Source: Ralstonia sp. UNC404CL21Col | GTDB lineage: Bacteria > Pseudomonadota > Gammaproteobacteria > Burkholderiales > Burkholderiaceae | DNA: 64,000 nucleotides | Reading direction: 5' to 3' | NCBI RefSeq assembly: GCF_000620465.1 | Contig: NZ_JIBE01000003.1 | Coordinates: 868,001-932,000 of the forward strand | Part shown: piece by piece, positions 43,982 through 54,950 of the stretch | Numbering within the stretch: position 1 is the first letter of the stretch | How the letters are laid out: every line of letters begins with the position of its first letter | Program-made: the position numbers and the translations under genes | Notes under the pieces: model-generated | Seen by the model: the letters and a program-made list of their open reading frames with translations, nothing else | What the model was told of the DNA's origin: nothing | Database searches by the model: none

Positions 43982-44974
43982 ATGAAACCCACCATCGCAG
44001 AATTCACGGCGCCCAAGAACGACAACACGCGCCTGCAGAACCTGTGCGGTCCGCTGGATGAAAACCTGCGCCAGATCGAGCAGGCGCTGGACGTGACCAT
44101 CAACCGCCGCGGCAGCAAGTTCACCGTGCGCGGCGCCAACGCGCAGGGCGCGGCCAACGCATTGGAGACGTTCTATAACGCCGCGCGCGACCCGCTGTCG
44201 GTGGACGACATCCAGCTCGGCCTGGTGGAAACGCGCCAGGTGGCTGCACACGGCGCGTATCTGCCGGAATCGAGCGCGGACGTGCCGGACGGCAATGATC
44301 TGTCGCCCGTGCTGCATACGCGGCGCACCGATCTGCATGGCCGCACGCCGATGCAGCGGGCGTATCTGCGCAACATCCTGTCTCACGATTTGTCGTTCGG
44401 CATTGGCCCCGCCGGGACGGGCAAGACGTATCTGGCCGTGGCCTGCGCGGTGGACGCGCTCGAGCGCGACGCCATCAAGCGCATCGTGCTGACGCGCCCT
44501 GCCGTGGAAGCCGGTGAACGCCTGGGCTTCCTGCCCGGCGATCTCGCCCAGAAAGTCGACCCATACCTGCGTCCGCTGTACGACGCGCTGTACGACCTGC
44601 TTGGCTTCGACAAGACGCAGAAGATGTTCGAGCGCCAGATGATCGAGATCGCGCCGCTGGCCTACATGCGCGGACGCACGCTCAATCACGCGTTCATCAT
44701 CCTGGACGAAGCCCAGAACACCACGCCGGAACAGATGAAGATGTTCCTTACGCGGATCGGCTTCGGCTCCAAGGCGGTGATCACCGGCGACACCACGCAG
44801 ATCGATTTGCCGCGCGGCCAGAAGAGCGGCCTGATCGAAGCGCAGCACGTGCTGCGTGACGTGCGCGGCGTGGCGATGACGCGCTTCACCAGCGTCGACG
44901 TGGTGCGGCACCCGCTGGTGGCCCGCATCGTCGAGGCCTATGACGAATTCCATGCCCAGCATAAAGATGCATAA
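43982..44974 (+). CDS. phoH: PhoH-like ATPase (YbeZ)
   Basis: A 330-residue PhoH/YbeZ ATPase with an N-terminal KH-like segment (INRRGSKFTVRGANAQGA). Walker A is GPAGTGKTYLA, Walker B FIILDEAQNTTPEQMKMFLTRIG, and the sensor GDTTQIDLPRGQKSGL. YbeZ partners YbeY in RNA metabolism and ribosome quality control. I chose the ATG at 43982 over the TTG directly before it. It sits 21 bases after miaB and 12 before ybeY. Confidence 0.95.
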   Translation: MKPTIAEFTAPKNDNTRLQNLCGPLDENLRQIEQALDVTINRRGSKFTVRGANAQGAANALETFYNAARDPLSVDDIQLGLVETRQVAAHGAYLPESSADVPDGNDLSPVLHTRRTDLHGRTPMQRAYLRNILSHDLSFGIGPAGTGKTYLAVACAVDALERDAIKRIVLTRPAVEAGERLGFLPGDLAQKVDPYLRPLYDALYDLLGFDKTQKMFERQMIEIAPLAYMRGRTLNHAFIILDEAQNTTPEQMKMFLTRIGFGSKAVITGDTTQIDLPRGQKSGLIEAQHVLRDVRGVAMTRFTSVDVVRHPLVARIVEAYDEFHAQHKDA

Positions 44975-44986
44975 GGACGCCTGAAC

Positions 44987-45799
44987 GTGGCTAAAGCAAA
45001 AACCCAAACCAAAGCAAAAACCAAAAAGACCCAGGCCGCAGCCGCCGAGTCGCTCGGTCCGCGCGTCGACGTATTCGACGCCCAGGGCAAACCCAAGACG
45101 GTCGATGCAAGCGCCCTGCGCATTGCCTTTGCCGATGGCCGCAGCCTGATCCTGGGCCTGCCGAATACCGTCGATGGCGCGATCACCCTGGTTGCCGAAC
45201 ACGCCGACGCCGACATGCACGCCATGCTCTCGCTGCGCCCCGAGCACCACGACAGCATCACGTTGCGCATCGAAACCCAGCCCGCCGAGTTGGCCGACTC
45301 CACGGAAGAAGCCTTCGACGACGACACTGCCGGCGCCGAGATGCTCACGCTCGACCTGACCGTGCAGTACGGCGATGAACTGAAGGCTGCCGCTCGCAAG
45401 GCGCTGCCGAAAGAACGCGACATCGAAGCGTGGATTGCGCCCGCACTGTTTGCCGACGCGCAGCTCAACGTGCGCTTTGTCGGCGAAGAAGAAGGCCGCA
45501 CGCTTAACCGCACCTACCGCGGCAAGGACTACGCCACCAACGTGCTGACCTTCTCCTACGCCGAGAGCGCGGAAGACCCGGTCTCGGCCGACATCGTGCT
45601 GTGCTGCGCGGTGGTGGAAAAGGAAGCGAAGGAACAGAAGAAGCCGCTGCTCGCCCACTACGCGCATCTGATCGTGCACGGCGCGCTGCACGCCCAGGGC
45701 TACGACCACGAAGACCCGGCCGATGCGAAGGAAATGGAAGGCATCGAAACGGAGATCCTCGGCGACCTCGGTTTTGCCGATCCGTACGCAGATCGTTAA
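44987..45799 (+). CDS. ybeY: Endoribonuclease YbeY with N-terminal extension
   Basis: A 270-residue protein whose C-terminal 150 residues (from about 119, [14 protein letters not shown]) are a complete YbeY. The zinc motif is H231-x3-H235-x5-H241 in [11 protein letters not shown], with the conserved [18 protein letters not shown]. YbeY matures 16S rRNA 3' ends. The first 118 residues are extra: a Lys/Thr/Gln-rich basic start, then a beta-rich stretch ([18 protein letters not shown]) and an acidic linker. The GTG start at 44987 is preceded by AAGGA and lies 12 bases after phoH; an internal ATG at 45341 has no clear ribosome-binding site. YbeY is usually about 150-185 residues. Confidence 0.9.
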   Translation: MAKAKTQTKAKTKKTQAAAAESLGPRVDVFDAQGKPKTVDASALRIAFADGRSLILGLPNTVDGAITLVAEHADADMHAMLSLRPEHHDSITLRIETQPAELADSTEEAFDDDTAGAEMLTLDLTVQYGDELKAAARKALPKERDIEAWIAPALFADAQLNVRFVGEEEGRTLNRTYRGKDYATNVLTFSYAESAEDPVSADIVLCCAVVEKEAKEQKKPLLAHYAHLIVHGALHAQGYDHEDPADAKEMEGIETEILGDLGFADPYADR

Positions 45800-45818
45800 A
45801 GCGCAACGCACTTGCTGC

Positions 45819-45848
45819 TCAAACGCCGGCCTCGCGCCGGCGTTTTGC
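45819..45848 (+). terminator. Rho-independent terminator after ybeY
   Basis: The 9-bp stem AACGCCGGC (45822-45830) and GCCGGCGTT (45836-45844) with loop CTCGC leads into TTTT (45843-45846). It separates ybeY from the His-rich gene and corC, which in most relatives would be in the same operon. Confidence 0.88.
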
Positions 45849-45849
45849 T

Positions 45850-46171
45850 TTTGCATGTTCCATGCGTGCAGCATGCTGTTTCAACGATGAATCAACCCGC
45901 ATTGACGCAAACCCAGTCCTGACAACGGTTTACGGGTTTCCCTCCGCCATTCGGCGCAGGCCCGCGCTGTTCGAACCGCGCATGCACATCGCACAGGCCG
46001 TCCGCCATCCGGCACCCCCGCCGCTCTCCGTATGGCGCATGGGTTTTGCCGTAGCGATTTCTATCCTCCACGCATAAGCCGCCGCTCGAGCGCGCTTCAC
46101 AAAATCGGCGCAAACGAGCGCCATTGGCCAGCCCGCGCACAGACGGGCAAGGCCACCGCGGGGAGGTCATC
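45850..46171. other. Intergenic region upstream of the His-rich gene
   Basis: About 320 bases between the ybeY terminator and the His-rich protein start. No coding frame is convincing. The promoter of the His-rich gene is presumably here, but I see no good -35/-10 pair. A strong ribosome-binding site (GGGAGG, about 46161-46166) precedes the ATG at 46172. Confidence 0.4.
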
Positions 46172-47698
46172 ATGCGTCAACGCTTCATGGACAGCATTCC
46201 GTGGGCCACGCTGCTGGTTGGCGTGGGTGTCGGCACGGCGCTCGCGGTCACGCCGCGCATTGCGCACGCTGATCACAAGCAGTCGTGCTATGCCGGCATC
46301 GTCGTCGTGTTCGACGGTGCATGGCATCCGGGCGCGGTGGTCGGCTGCCGGACCGTCAACATCTCCGACAGCAACAACGTGGTCGGCGCCGAGGTGAACC
46401 TGATGATCGCGCAAGGCACCATCCGGCCGCGCGTGCAGGCAGTCGTCGGCAGCACGAGCGTGCAGGCGCTCATTGGCGGCGGTTACGACTTTGCGAGCAG
46501 CAAGGCACTGGTGGGCGTCGGCGCCACAGGCGACCACTGGCTCGCCGGTGTCGATATGGAAATCGCCGGACGCTGGACGGCCTACGGCGGCGCGAGCACG
46601 CTGGGCCGGTATCACAGCAATTCGCGTCCCGCAGACCCGGCACCGGCGGCAACCACGCCGACCAGCAACAACGAGGTGCCGCCACCGAGCGGGAACAACA
46701 CGCCGCCGTCCAAGCCCAGCCCGACGCCGGCCCCCGCACCCGGTGCGTCGCCCAGCCCTGGCCCCACGCCGGCACCTACACCGAGCCCTGGGCCCAGCCC
46801 GTCGCCGACTCCATCGCCGAGCCCGACTCCAAGCCCAACGCCGACACCCGCCCCGACGCCAACGCCGACGCCGAGCCCATCGCCCGTCCCGTCGCCGTGC
46901 GGAAGCTGCCACGGAGGCGGTCACCACCACGGGCACCACCATGATCACGACCACGATCATGACCACGGCGGGCATCACGGTGGGGATCATGATCACGGAG
47001 GCGGCGGAAACCACGGTGGCGATCACGACCACGGCGGCGGCGGACATCACGGTGGCGATCACGACCACGGCGGTGACGGACACCACGGTGGCGATCACGA
47101 TCACGGAGGTGACGGAAACCACGGTGGCGATCACGACCACGGCGGCGGCGGAAACCACGGCGGCGATCACGACCACGGCGGCGACGGACACCACGGCGGC
47201 GATCACGACCACGGCGGCGATCACGACCACGGCGGTGACGGCCACCACGGCGGCGATCACGATCACGGAGGTGACGGAAACCACGGTGGCGATCACGACC
47301 ACGGCGGTGACGGCCACCACGGCGGCGATCACGACCACGGCGGCGGCGGAAACCACGGTGGCGATCATGACCACGGCGGCGACGGACACCACGGTGGCGA
47401 TCATGACCACGGGGGTAATCACGACCATGGCAAGCATCACGGCCAGGGCGATCATGGCCACCACGGCGGCGATGACAACCACAGCAACAACGGCCATCAC
47501 TACGGCGAGGGCCACGGTAGCGGCAACCCGGGAGCGGATCACGATCGCGGCGGCGAGGGCGACGACTCGGGCGGGCATGGTCAGCATCATGATCAGGGCG
47601 ACGCCAACCCAAGTCAGAACGACAATCACCCAGGCAACGAAGGCAGCAACGCGCACGGCAACGGCCAGCAACGCGGCGGCGAAGGCGGACACGACTGA
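46172..47698 (+). CDS. Secreted His/Asp/Gly-repeat protein (putative metal-binding)
   Basis: A 508-residue exported protein of unusual composition. A signal peptide (about 1-33, ending RIAHA) is followed by a globular domain of about 115 residues with two cysteines (QSCYAG, VGCRTV) that I do not recognise. Next is a long Pro-Ser/Thr-Pro spacer (about 155-240), a C243-x-x-C246 pair, and a histidine burst ([11 protein letters not shown]). About 12 units of the 12-residue repeat GGDHDHGG[G/D]G[N/H]H follow (about 270-417), then an irregular His/Gly/Asn/Asp tail. Such density of His and Asp suggests binding of Zn, Ni, Cu or Co outside the membrane; the Pro spacer could cross the periplasm or peptidoglycan. 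It sits between ybeY and corC, normally adjacent genes. Confidence 0.85.
   Translation: MRQRFMDSIPWATLLVGVGVGTALAVTPRIAHADHKQSCYAGIVVVFDGAWHPGAVVGCRTVNISDSNNVVGAEVNLMIAQGTIRPRVQAVVGSTSVQALIGGGYDFASSKALVGVGATGDHWLAGVDMEIAGRWTAYGGASTLGRYHSNSRPADPAPAATTPTSNNEVPPPSGNNTPPSKPSPTPAPAPGASPSPGPTPAPTPSPGPSPSPTPSPSPTPSPTPTPAPTPTPTPSPSPVPSPCGSCHGGGHHHGHHHDHDHDHDHGGHHGGDHDHGGGGNHGGDHDHGGGGHHGGDHDHGGDGHHGGDHDHGGDGNHGGDHDHGGGGNHGGDHDHGGDGHHGGDHDHGGDHDHGGDGHHGGDHDHGGDGNHGGDHDHGGDGHHGGDHDHGGGGNHGGDHDHGGDGHHGGDHDHGGNHDHGKHHGQGDHGHHGGDDNHSNNGHHYGEGHGSGNPGADHDRGGEGDDSGGHGQHHDQGDANPSQNDNHPGNEGSNAHGNGQQRGGEGGHD
46979..47424 (+). repeat. 36-bp tandem coding repeat (about 12.5 units)
   Basis: In-frame imperfect tandem repeats of 36 bp, each encoding GGDHDHGG[G/D]G[N/H]H. 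Six full units, one half unit of 18 bp (GGDHDH), five more full units and a diverging last unit fill this interval. Units differ mainly at third positions (GAT/GAC, GGT/GGC/GGA) and at the variable residues, suggesting expansion followed by drift. The repeats could change copy number by recombination or slippage. Confidence 0.9.
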
Positions 47699-47860
47699 CC
47701 GCTTCCCCCTCGGCAGATCGTCCGTCTCAACGCGCCCGAACCCGGCCTCCAGATGTGAAATAGAAGCCACTTCTGGAGGCTGGGCGGCCACCCCACGTCA
47801 TCGGGACGGCAGGGCTTTTGGTGTATGCTGGCCCGATGTTTAACGACGCGCGACCGCGCC

Positions 47861-48754
47861 ATGAATGATCCGTATCCCAGTCCGAAGCCAGCCGACAAAC
47901 CCCGCTCGCTGCTGGAACGCCTGACCGACCTCATCTCGCCCGAGCCCGAATCGCGGGCCGAGCTGCTCGAAATCCTCCAAGACGCCCATGCGCGCAGCCT
48001 GATTGACGCCGACTCCCTGTCGATGATCGAAGGCGTCTTCCAGGTCTCAGACCTGTGTGCGCGCGACATCATGATCCCGCGCGCGCAGATGGATGCGCTG
48101 AACATCGCCGACGCGCCATCAGAATTCATCCCGTTTGTGCAGGAAGCCGCGCATTCGCGCTTCCCCGTCTACGAAGGCAGCCGCGACAACATCATCGGCA
48201 TCCTGCTCGCCAAGGATCTGCTGCGCTTCTACACCGACGAAGGCTTCGACGTGCGCGACATGCTGCGCCCGGCCGTGTTCATCCCCGAATCCAAGCGACT
48301 GAACGTGCTGTTGCGCGACTTCCGCGTCAACCGCAACCACATCGCCATCGTCGTTGACGAATACGGCGGCGTGGCGGGGCTCATCACCATCGAAGACGTG
48401 CTGGAGCAGATCGTCGGCGACATCGAAGACGAATACGACTTCGACCAGGAAGAAGACAACATCCTGCCGACCGCCGATGGCCACATGCGCGTGCGCGGGC
48501 TGACCGAAATCAGCCAGTTCAACGAAGCCTTCGGCACACATTTCTCCGACGAAGACGTCGATACCGTGGGCGGGCTGTTGTCCAACCACCTGGGCCGCGT
48601 GCCGCACCGCGGCGAGAAGATCGTCATGGGCACGCTGCAATTCGACGTGCTGCGCGCCGATGCGCGCCAGGTGCAGGTGCTGCTCGTGCGCCGCCTCACC
48701 GCGCCGGCCGGCGGCAATGCCACGGCCGACACCTCTGGTTCTCACCCCGCCTGA
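47861..48754 (+). CDS. corC: CorC/YbeX-type CBS-domain protein
   Basis: A 297-residue cytoplasmic protein with two CBS domains (about 65-190; DLCARDIMIPRAQMDAL, then FIPESKRLNVLLRDFR and VDEYGGVAGLITIEDVLEQIVGDIEDEYD) and a C-terminal CorC/HlyC transporter-associated domain (about 210-285). YbeX/CorC is linked to Mg and Co homeostasis and to ribosome metabolism in E. coli. I chose the ATG at 47861; 12 codons of open frame upstream lack a better start. It follows the His-rich gene by 162 bases and precedes lnt by 7. Confidence 0.93.
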   Translation: MNDPYPSPKPADKPRSLLERLTDLISPEPESRAELLEILQDAHARSLIDADSLSMIEGVFQVSDLCARDIMIPRAQMDALNIADAPSEFIPFVQEAAHSRFPVYEGSRDNIIGILLAKDLLRFYTDEGFDVRDMLRPAVFIPESKRLNVLLRDFRVNRNHIAIVVDEYGGVAGLITIEDVLEQIVGDIEDEYDFDQEEDNILPTADGHMRVRGLTEISQFNEAFGTHFSDEDVDTVGGLLSNHLGRVPHRGEKIVMGTLQFDVLRADARQVQVLLVRRLTAPAGGNATADTSGSHPA

Positions 48755-48761
48755 TCCCTCC

Positions 48762-50330
48762 GTGCCCGCTCAGTTCTCTTCCCCTGCCGCACCGTCCCGT
48801 CGGCAGGATGCCCAAGCTGTGCCGCTCGCGCGGTTGCGTTTTGCGATGCCGCTGGCGGCATTGCTCGGCGTCATGCATACGCTGTCGTTCGCGCCGAACC
48901 ACTGGTGGTGGCTGCAGATCCTCTCGCTGACGGGGCTGGCTGCGCTCGTACAGCGCGCGCCGCGCCTGCGTGATGCGGCGTACGTTGGCTACGCCTTCGG
49001 GCTCGGCTGGTTCCTGTCGGGCGTCTGGTGGCTCTATATCAGCATGCACGTCTACGGCGACATGCCGGCATGGATGGCCGCGCTGGCAGTGCTGCTGTTT
49101 GCCGGCTACCTGGCGCTGCATCCGGCGCTGGCGGTGTGGGCATGGCAGTGGCTCACGAGACGCGGGCGGTGGTCCGGTACCGCATCCGCGCTGGTATTCG
49201 GCGCGGCATGGGCCGTTACGGAATGGCTACGCGGCACGGTCTGGACGGGCTTCCCCTGGATCAACGGCGGCTACGCGCATACCGATGGCCCGCTGGCCGG
49301 CTACGCGCCGCTGGTGGGCGTCTACGGCATCGTGCTGATCGCCGCCGTGCTGGCCGGCCTGCTGTGCGTCGCGGCCGAGCGCCGGCTGCATTGGCTGTCG
49401 GGCGTCGCCGGTGCGCTTGTGCTGGTGGCCGGCTGGCCGCTGCACGGCATTGCGTGGACGCAGGCGGTGGGCAAGCCGATCTCCGTGCGCCTTCTGCAGG
49501 GCAATGTGCCGCAGGACGTGAAGTTCCAGCAGACCGGCATCGAGCGCTCGCTGGAGCTGTACACCAAGATGGTCACCGAGAAGCCCGCGCAACTCGTGGT
49601 TACGCCCGAGACGGCCTTCCCGATCATGATCCAAGAGATGCCGCAGGAGATCGCGCTGGCCATCCGCACCTATGTGGATACCACGGGTTCCAGCGTGCTG
49701 TTTGGCGCCGCCAGCGAGGACTCGCGCGTCGACTACACCAACAGCGTGTTCGGCGTCGGCCCGCAATTCCAGGGCGTGTACCGCTACAACAAGCACCATC
49801 TCGTGCCCTTCGGCGAGTTCATCCCCTTCGGTTTCCACTGGTTCGTCAACATGATGAACATGCCGCTGGGCGACTTCCGGCGCGGCCTGCCCGTGCAGCC
49901 GGCCATGGCGGTGGCCGACCAGCGTGTCGCGCCCAACATCTGCTACGAGGATTTGTTTGGCGAAGAAATTGCCGCATCGCTGCGGCACGCAGACCAGCCC
50001 GCGACGATGCTCGCCAACGTGACGAACCTGGCATGGTTTGGCGACACGATCGCGCTGGACCAGCACCTGCAGATCTCACGCATGCGGGCGCTCGAAACGG
50101 GCCGGCCGATGCTGCGTGCCACCAACACGGGCGCGACCGCCGTGGTGCGGCCGGACGGCAGCGTTCAGGCGCGCCTGCCGGTCTTTACGCTGGGCACGCT
50201 GCAGGCTGACGTGCAAGGCACGCAAGGCCTGACGCCCTTCGTGCGGGCCGGCAATGCGCCCGCGCTGGGCGTGGGCGCGCTGGTTCTGCTGGTGGCATTT
50301 GTGCGCCGGCGCCGGGCTTCGGCGGATTGA
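48762..50330 (+). CDS. lnt: Apolipoprotein N-acyltransferase Lnt
   Basis: A 522-residue inner-membrane enzyme that N-acylates the lipoprotein amino-terminal Cys. The N-terminal half has about six membrane helices. The periplasmic nitrilase-like domain carries the catalytic Glu (TPETAFP), Lys (YNKHHLVPFGEFIPFG) and Cys (NICYEDLFGEE). A last helix closes the protein. I chose the GTG at 48762, the first start after the corC stop; the open frame begins inside corC. Lnt in E. coli has 512 residues, which agrees. Confidence 0.92.
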   Translation: MPAQFSSPAAPSRRQDAQAVPLARLRFAMPLAALLGVMHTLSFAPNHWWWLQILSLTGLAALVQRAPRLRDAAYVGYAFGLGWFLSGVWWLYISMHVYGDMPAWMAALAVLLFAGYLALHPALAVWAWQWLTRRGRWSGTASALVFGAAWAVTEWLRGTVWTGFPWINGGYAHTDGPLAGYAPLVGVYGIVLIAAVLAGLLCVAAERRLHWLSGVAGALVLVAGWPLHGIAWTQAVGKPISVRLLQGNVPQDVKFQQTGIERSLELYTKMVTEKPAQLVVTPETAFPIMIQEMPQEIALAIRTYVDTTGSSVLFGAASEDSRVDYTNSVFGVGPQFQGVYRYNKHHLVPFGEFIPFGFHWFVNMMNMPLGDFRRGLPVQPAMAVADQRVAPNICYEDLFGEEIAASLRHADQPATMLANVTNLAWFGDTIALDQHLQISRMRALETGRPMLRATNTGATAVVRPDGSVQARLPVFTLGTLQADVQGTQGLTPFVRAGNAPALGVGALVLLVAFVRRRRASAD

Positions 50331-50506
50331 TCGTTCAGCGCCCGGAGGGCTTTCGAGCCACTTTCCGGAGTCGCTGACAAAAAACGCTAAAATTCAACGT
50401 TTTACGGCGGGCAGGGAGCCAGGCGCTTCCCGTGCCCGCCGCTGCATTCCACCGTCGCGCGGCGCAACGCATCGTTCCGTGCCGCCGCGGACCAACGGGT
50501 ACCACC

Positions 50507-51489
<983 letters not shown>

Positions 51490-51493
<4 letters not shown>

Positions 51494-52149
51494 CGGCCAA
51501 CCGAGCACGGCGTGGCCTGGCGCTGCTGACGGCAGCGTCCATCGCCGCGCTGGCGCTACCGGCCGGCGTTGCGCAAGCGGCACGGCATCGCACGTCCAAG
51601 GCCGCATCGACGGAGAAGGTTTTTGTCGTGCCCAACACTTTGACGCAGCTTTGCGTGGCCGATTCCAAGCCGCTCCAGCAAGCGCTGAGCACGGCCTGGA
51701 CGCCGCCTCCGCCGTCGCTCGATCAATGGACGAGCCTCGTGCGCACGATGGCCTGCGACCTGTCCGGCGCGCGTGACCTCGGCTGGCATCGCGTGCCGCT
51801 GCGCACCTATGCGACGGCCCTGCGCTTCCCGCTCACGTGGGTGGAGTGGCAAGGCACCGGCGCCAAGGCACAGCGCCGTGCGCGCGTGTTCCGCTCGGCC
51901 GGGCAGTTGCCGAGCCGCTTGGAATTCAACGTGTCGGGCACGCTGCAAGAGGTGCGCTACGACGCGCGACGCGGCTTGTTGTCTGCGCGGTTCCTGCGCC
52001 GTGATGCGGCCGCGCCGGGCACCACGCCTGCCCCGATTGCACCGCCTCCGCCGCCGGGCCAGTGCGCCGGCACGCAATTGCAGTTTCAGCAGCAGAACGG
52101 CGTGTGGCTGCTCTCGGGCGTGGAACCCGTGCCCGGCTCGCCCTGCTGA
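51490..52149 (+). CDS. Exported hypothetical protein between glyQ and glyS
   Basis: A 219-residue protein with a signal peptide (about 1-30, [21 protein letters not shown]). The mature part has four cysteines (QLCVAD, MACDLS, GQCAGT and the C-terminal GSPC) that could form two disulfides, and a proline run (IAPPPPPG) before the last segment. I do not recognise a family. Its ATG overlaps the glyQ stop by 4 bases, so it is translationally coupled, and glyS follows after 86 bases. No functional link to tRNA charging is apparent. Confidence 0.72.
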
Positions 52150-52235
52150 TCACTGAACCGAACCCCACAACGTACCGCCGCACCTGATCTGAATACCGCG
52201 CGGCGCAGAACAACGACGTCACCGATTCAAACGCT

Positions 52236-54329
52236 ATGTCCACCCTCCTGATCGAACTGCTGACCGAAGAACTGCCGCCCAAGGCGCTGGCCCGCCTGGG
52301 CGAGGCGTTTGCGCGCGGCCTGTTTGACGGTCTGTCGGCGCAAGGCCTGCTCGAAGAGGGCGCCGCCGTGGAAGGTTTTGCCACGCCGCGCCGCCTGGCT
52401 GCATCGATCACCGGCGTGCGCCGCACCGCGCCCGATCGTGAATTGCGCGAGAAGGTGCTGCCCGTGACCATCGCCTTCGATGCCGAGGGCAAGCCCGCCG
52501 CGCCGCTCGTCAAGAAGCTGGCCGCGCTGGCCAAGACCGTAGGCGTGGACGCCATCGCCCCCGAATCGCTCGAGCGCGCACCCGACGGCAAGGCCGAAGC
52601 GCTGTTCTATCGCTATACCGCGCGCGGCGCCGTGCTGGCCGACGGCCTGCAGACTGCACTGACGCAGACCATCGCCAGTCTGCCGATTCCGAAGGTGATG
52701 ACGTATCAGCGCCCGAACGGCGATAACGTGCAGTTCGTACGCCCGGCGCACAAGCTGATCGCCCTGCTCGACAGCGAAGTCATCCCCGTCAGCGCATTCG
52801 GCCTGCAAGCGGGCAACGTGACGCTGGGCCACCGTTTCCTGTCGGCTGGTGAGATCGTCATCCAAGACGCTACGTCGTATGCCAGCACGCTGGAGTCGCA
52901 GGGCAAGGTCATCGCCGGCTACGGCAAGCGCCGCGAAGCCATCCGCGCCGAGCTGCTCAAGACGGCCGGCGCCGATACGGTGGTCATGCCCGAAGCGCTG
53001 CTCGACGAGGTGAACGCGCTGGTGGAGTGGCCCGTGGTCTACCCCTGCCATTTCGAGGAAGCGTTCCTCGCCGTGCCGCAGGAGTGCCTGATCCTGACCA
53101 TGCAGACGAACCAGAAGTACTTTGCGCTGACCGATGCACAGGGCCATCTGCGCAACCGCTTCCTGATCGTCTCGAACATCGCCACGAGCACGCCCGAGGC
53201 GATCATTCAAGGCAATGAGCGCGTGGTGCGCCCGCGCCTGGCCGACGCCCGCTTCTTCTTCGAGCAGGACAAGAAAAAGCCGCTGGCCGACCGCGTGCCG
53301 CTGCTCTCGCGCGTGGTGTATCACAACAAGATCGGCACGCAGCTTGAGCGTGTGTCGCGCCTGCAGGCCATCGCGGGCCAACTGGCCGAGAAGCTCGGCG
53401 CGGATGTCGCGCACGCCTCGCGCGGCGCTCTGCTGGCCAAGGCCGATCTGCTGACCGACATGGTGGGCGAGTTTCCGGAGCTGCAAGGCACGATGGGCAC
53501 CTACTACGCCCGCCACGACGGCGAACCCGACGACGTGGCGCTGGCCTGCTCCGAGCACTACCAACCGCGCTTTGCCGGCGACGCGCTGCCCAGCACCGCC
53601 ACCGGTACCGTGGTGGCGCTGGCCGACAAGCTGGAAACGCTGGTCGGTATCTGGGGCATCGGTCTGCAACCCACGGGTGAGAAAGATCCGTTCGCGCTGC
53701 GCCGCCACGCGCTCGGCATCCTGCGCATGCTGATCGAGAAGCCGCTTGCGCTCACGATTGATGATGCGCTGCAGATTGCCGCTGCCAGCTTCGATGGCAT
53801 CGCCGCCGTCAAGCCGGACCTGGCTGCCATCTCCGACTTCCTCTACGACCGCCTGCGCGGCTACCTGAAGGACAAGGGCTACAGCACCAACGAGGTGGAA
53901 GCCGTGGTCAGCCAGCGCCCGCAGCGCCTGGACGACATCGTTGCGCGCCTCGACGCCGTGCGCGCCTTCGCGGCCCTGCCGCAAGCCGAAGCGTTGGCCG
54001 CCGCCAACAAGCGCATCACCAACATCCTGAAGAAGACGGACGCAGCGATTGGCGCCGTGCAGCCGCAACTGCTCAAGGAAGACGCCGAGCGCGCGCTGCA
54101 TCAGGCCGTGGCCTCGTCGGAGCCGCAGGTGCACGATGCCTTCGCACGCGGTGATTTCACCACCGCGCTCAAGACGTTGGCCGGCCTGCGCGAAGCGGTC
54201 GATACGTTCTTCGACGGCGTGATGGTGATGGCCGACGACACCGCGCTGCGCGACAACCGCCTGGCGCTGCTGGCTGAACTGCACGGACTGATGAACCGCG
54301 TGGCGGACATCTCCAAGCTGGCCGCCTGA
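52236..54329 (+). CDS. glyS: Glycyl-tRNA synthetase beta subunit
   Basis: A 697-residue beta subunit required for tRNA binding. The N-terminus [18 protein letters not shown], the block [22 protein letters not shown] and [26 protein letters not shown] are characteristic, and an HD-like region ([23 protein letters not shown]) and C-terminal anticodon-binding-like helices follow. Length is normal for the family (about 690). It works with GlyQ and is separated from it by the exported protein gene. Confidence 0.96.
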   Translation: MSTLLIELLTEELPPKALARLGEAFARGLFDGLSAQGLLEEGAAVEGFATPRRLAASITGVRRTAPDRELREKVLPVTIAFDAEGKPAAPLVKKLAALAKTVGVDAIAPESLERAPDGKAEALFYRYTARGAVLADGLQTALTQTIASLPIPKVMTYQRPNGDNVQFVRPAHKLIALLDSEVIPVSAFGLQAGNVTLGHRFLSAGEIVIQDATSYASTLESQGKVIAGYGKRREAIRAELLKTAGADTVVMPEALLDEVNALVEWPVVYPCHFEEAFLAVPQECLILTMQTNQKYFALTDAQGHLRNRFLIVSNIATSTPEAIIQGNERVVRPRLADARFFFEQDKKKPLADRVPLLSRVVYHNKIGTQLERVSRLQAIAGQLAEKLGADVAHASRGALLAKADLLTDMVGEFPELQGTMGTYYARHDGEPDDVALACSEHYQPRFAGDALPSTATGTVVALADKLETLVGIWGIGLQPTGEKDPFALRRHALGILRMLIEKPLALTIDDALQIAAASFDGIAAVKPDLAAISDFLYDRLRGYLKDKGYSTNEVEAVVSQRPQRLDDIVARLDAVRAFAALPQAEALAAANKRITNILKKTDAAIGAVQPQLLKEDAERALHQAVASSEPQVHDAFARGDFTTALKTLAGLREAVDTFFDGVMVMADDTALRDNRLALLAELHGLMNRVADISKLAA

Positions 54330-54360
54330 TCGGCAACCCAAGCACCGTTCGGAGCCCACC

Positions 54361-54939
54361 ATGCCCCATGTTCCCAAACTGGTGATTCTCGACCGCGATG
54401 GCGTCATCAACCACGACAGCGACCAGTTCATCAAGTCGCCTGACGAGTGGATCGCCCTCGACGGCAGCCTGGAAGCCATTGCCGAACTGAACCAGGCCGG
54501 CTACCAGGTGATCGTGGCCACCAACCAGTCGGGCATCGGACGCGGCCTGTTCGAGGCTGCGGCACTCAACGCCATGCACGAGAAGATGTACAAGGCGCTC
54601 GCCACCTACGGCGGACGCGTCGATGCCGTCTTCTTCTGCCCGCACACCGCCGCCGATGCCTGCGACTGCCGCAAACCCAAGTCCGGCATGCTGCGCGAGA
54701 TTGCACGCCGCTTCGACGTGGACCTCACGGGCGTGCCGGTCGTGGGAGACTCGCTGCGCGACTTGCAGGCGGGCGTGGAAGTCGGTGCCGTGCCGCACCT
54801 CGTATTGACCGGCAAGGGCGCCAAGACCCGCGATGCCGGCAACTTGCCCCCGGGCACCCAGATTCACAAGGACCTGCGTGCGTTCGCGCGTGCGCTGCTG
54901 TCTCCCGCGCCTCAGGGCACGCCCACGCGCGCCCCTTGA
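54361..54939 (+). CDS. gmhB: D-glycero-beta-D-manno-heptose 1,7-bisphosphate 7-phosphatase
   Basis: A 192-residue HAD phosphatase of LPS heptose synthesis. Motif I is LVILDRDGVIN (both Asp), motif II is ATNQSGIGRG, the zinc loop is CPHTAADACDCRKPKSGM (Cys/His/Cys/Cys), and motif IV is VGDSLRDLQAG. Start ATG 54361 with GGAG upstream. It lies in a run with the acyltransferase (11-base gap) and the metallopeptidase. Confidence 0.93.
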   Translation: MPHVPKLVILDRDGVINHDSDQFIKSPDEWIALDGSLEAIAELNQAGYQVIVATNQSGIGRGLFEAAALNAMHEKMYKALATYGGRVDAVFFCPHTAADACDCRKPKSGMLREIARRFDVDLTGVPVVGDSLRDLQAGVEVGAVPHLVLTGKGAKTRDAGNLPPGTQIHKDLRAFARALLSPAPQGTPTRAP

Positions 54940-54950
54940 ATTCGCCCCCA

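Noticed and set aside
43964-45874. Long minus-strand frame opposite phoH and ybeY
   Set aside because: Antisense to two well-identified genes; composition rich in Arg/His/Val typical of GC-rich shadows.
46979-47424. Regular 36-bp repeats resembling a CRISPR array
   Set aside because: The units are contiguous with no unique spacers and are in frame within a coding sequence; no cas genes are nearby.
46097-47791. Long minus-strand open frame (Val/Ala-rich) opposite the His-rich gene
   Set aside because: It is the antisense reading of the 36-bp repeats and Pro-rich codons; composition is repetitive Val/Ala/Ile runs, with no signal peptide logic or ribosome-binding site.
52227-54479. 750-codon minus-strand open frame opposite glyS
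   Set aside because: A shadow of glyS caused by high third-position GC; no recognisable domain, while the plus strand is a full GlyS.
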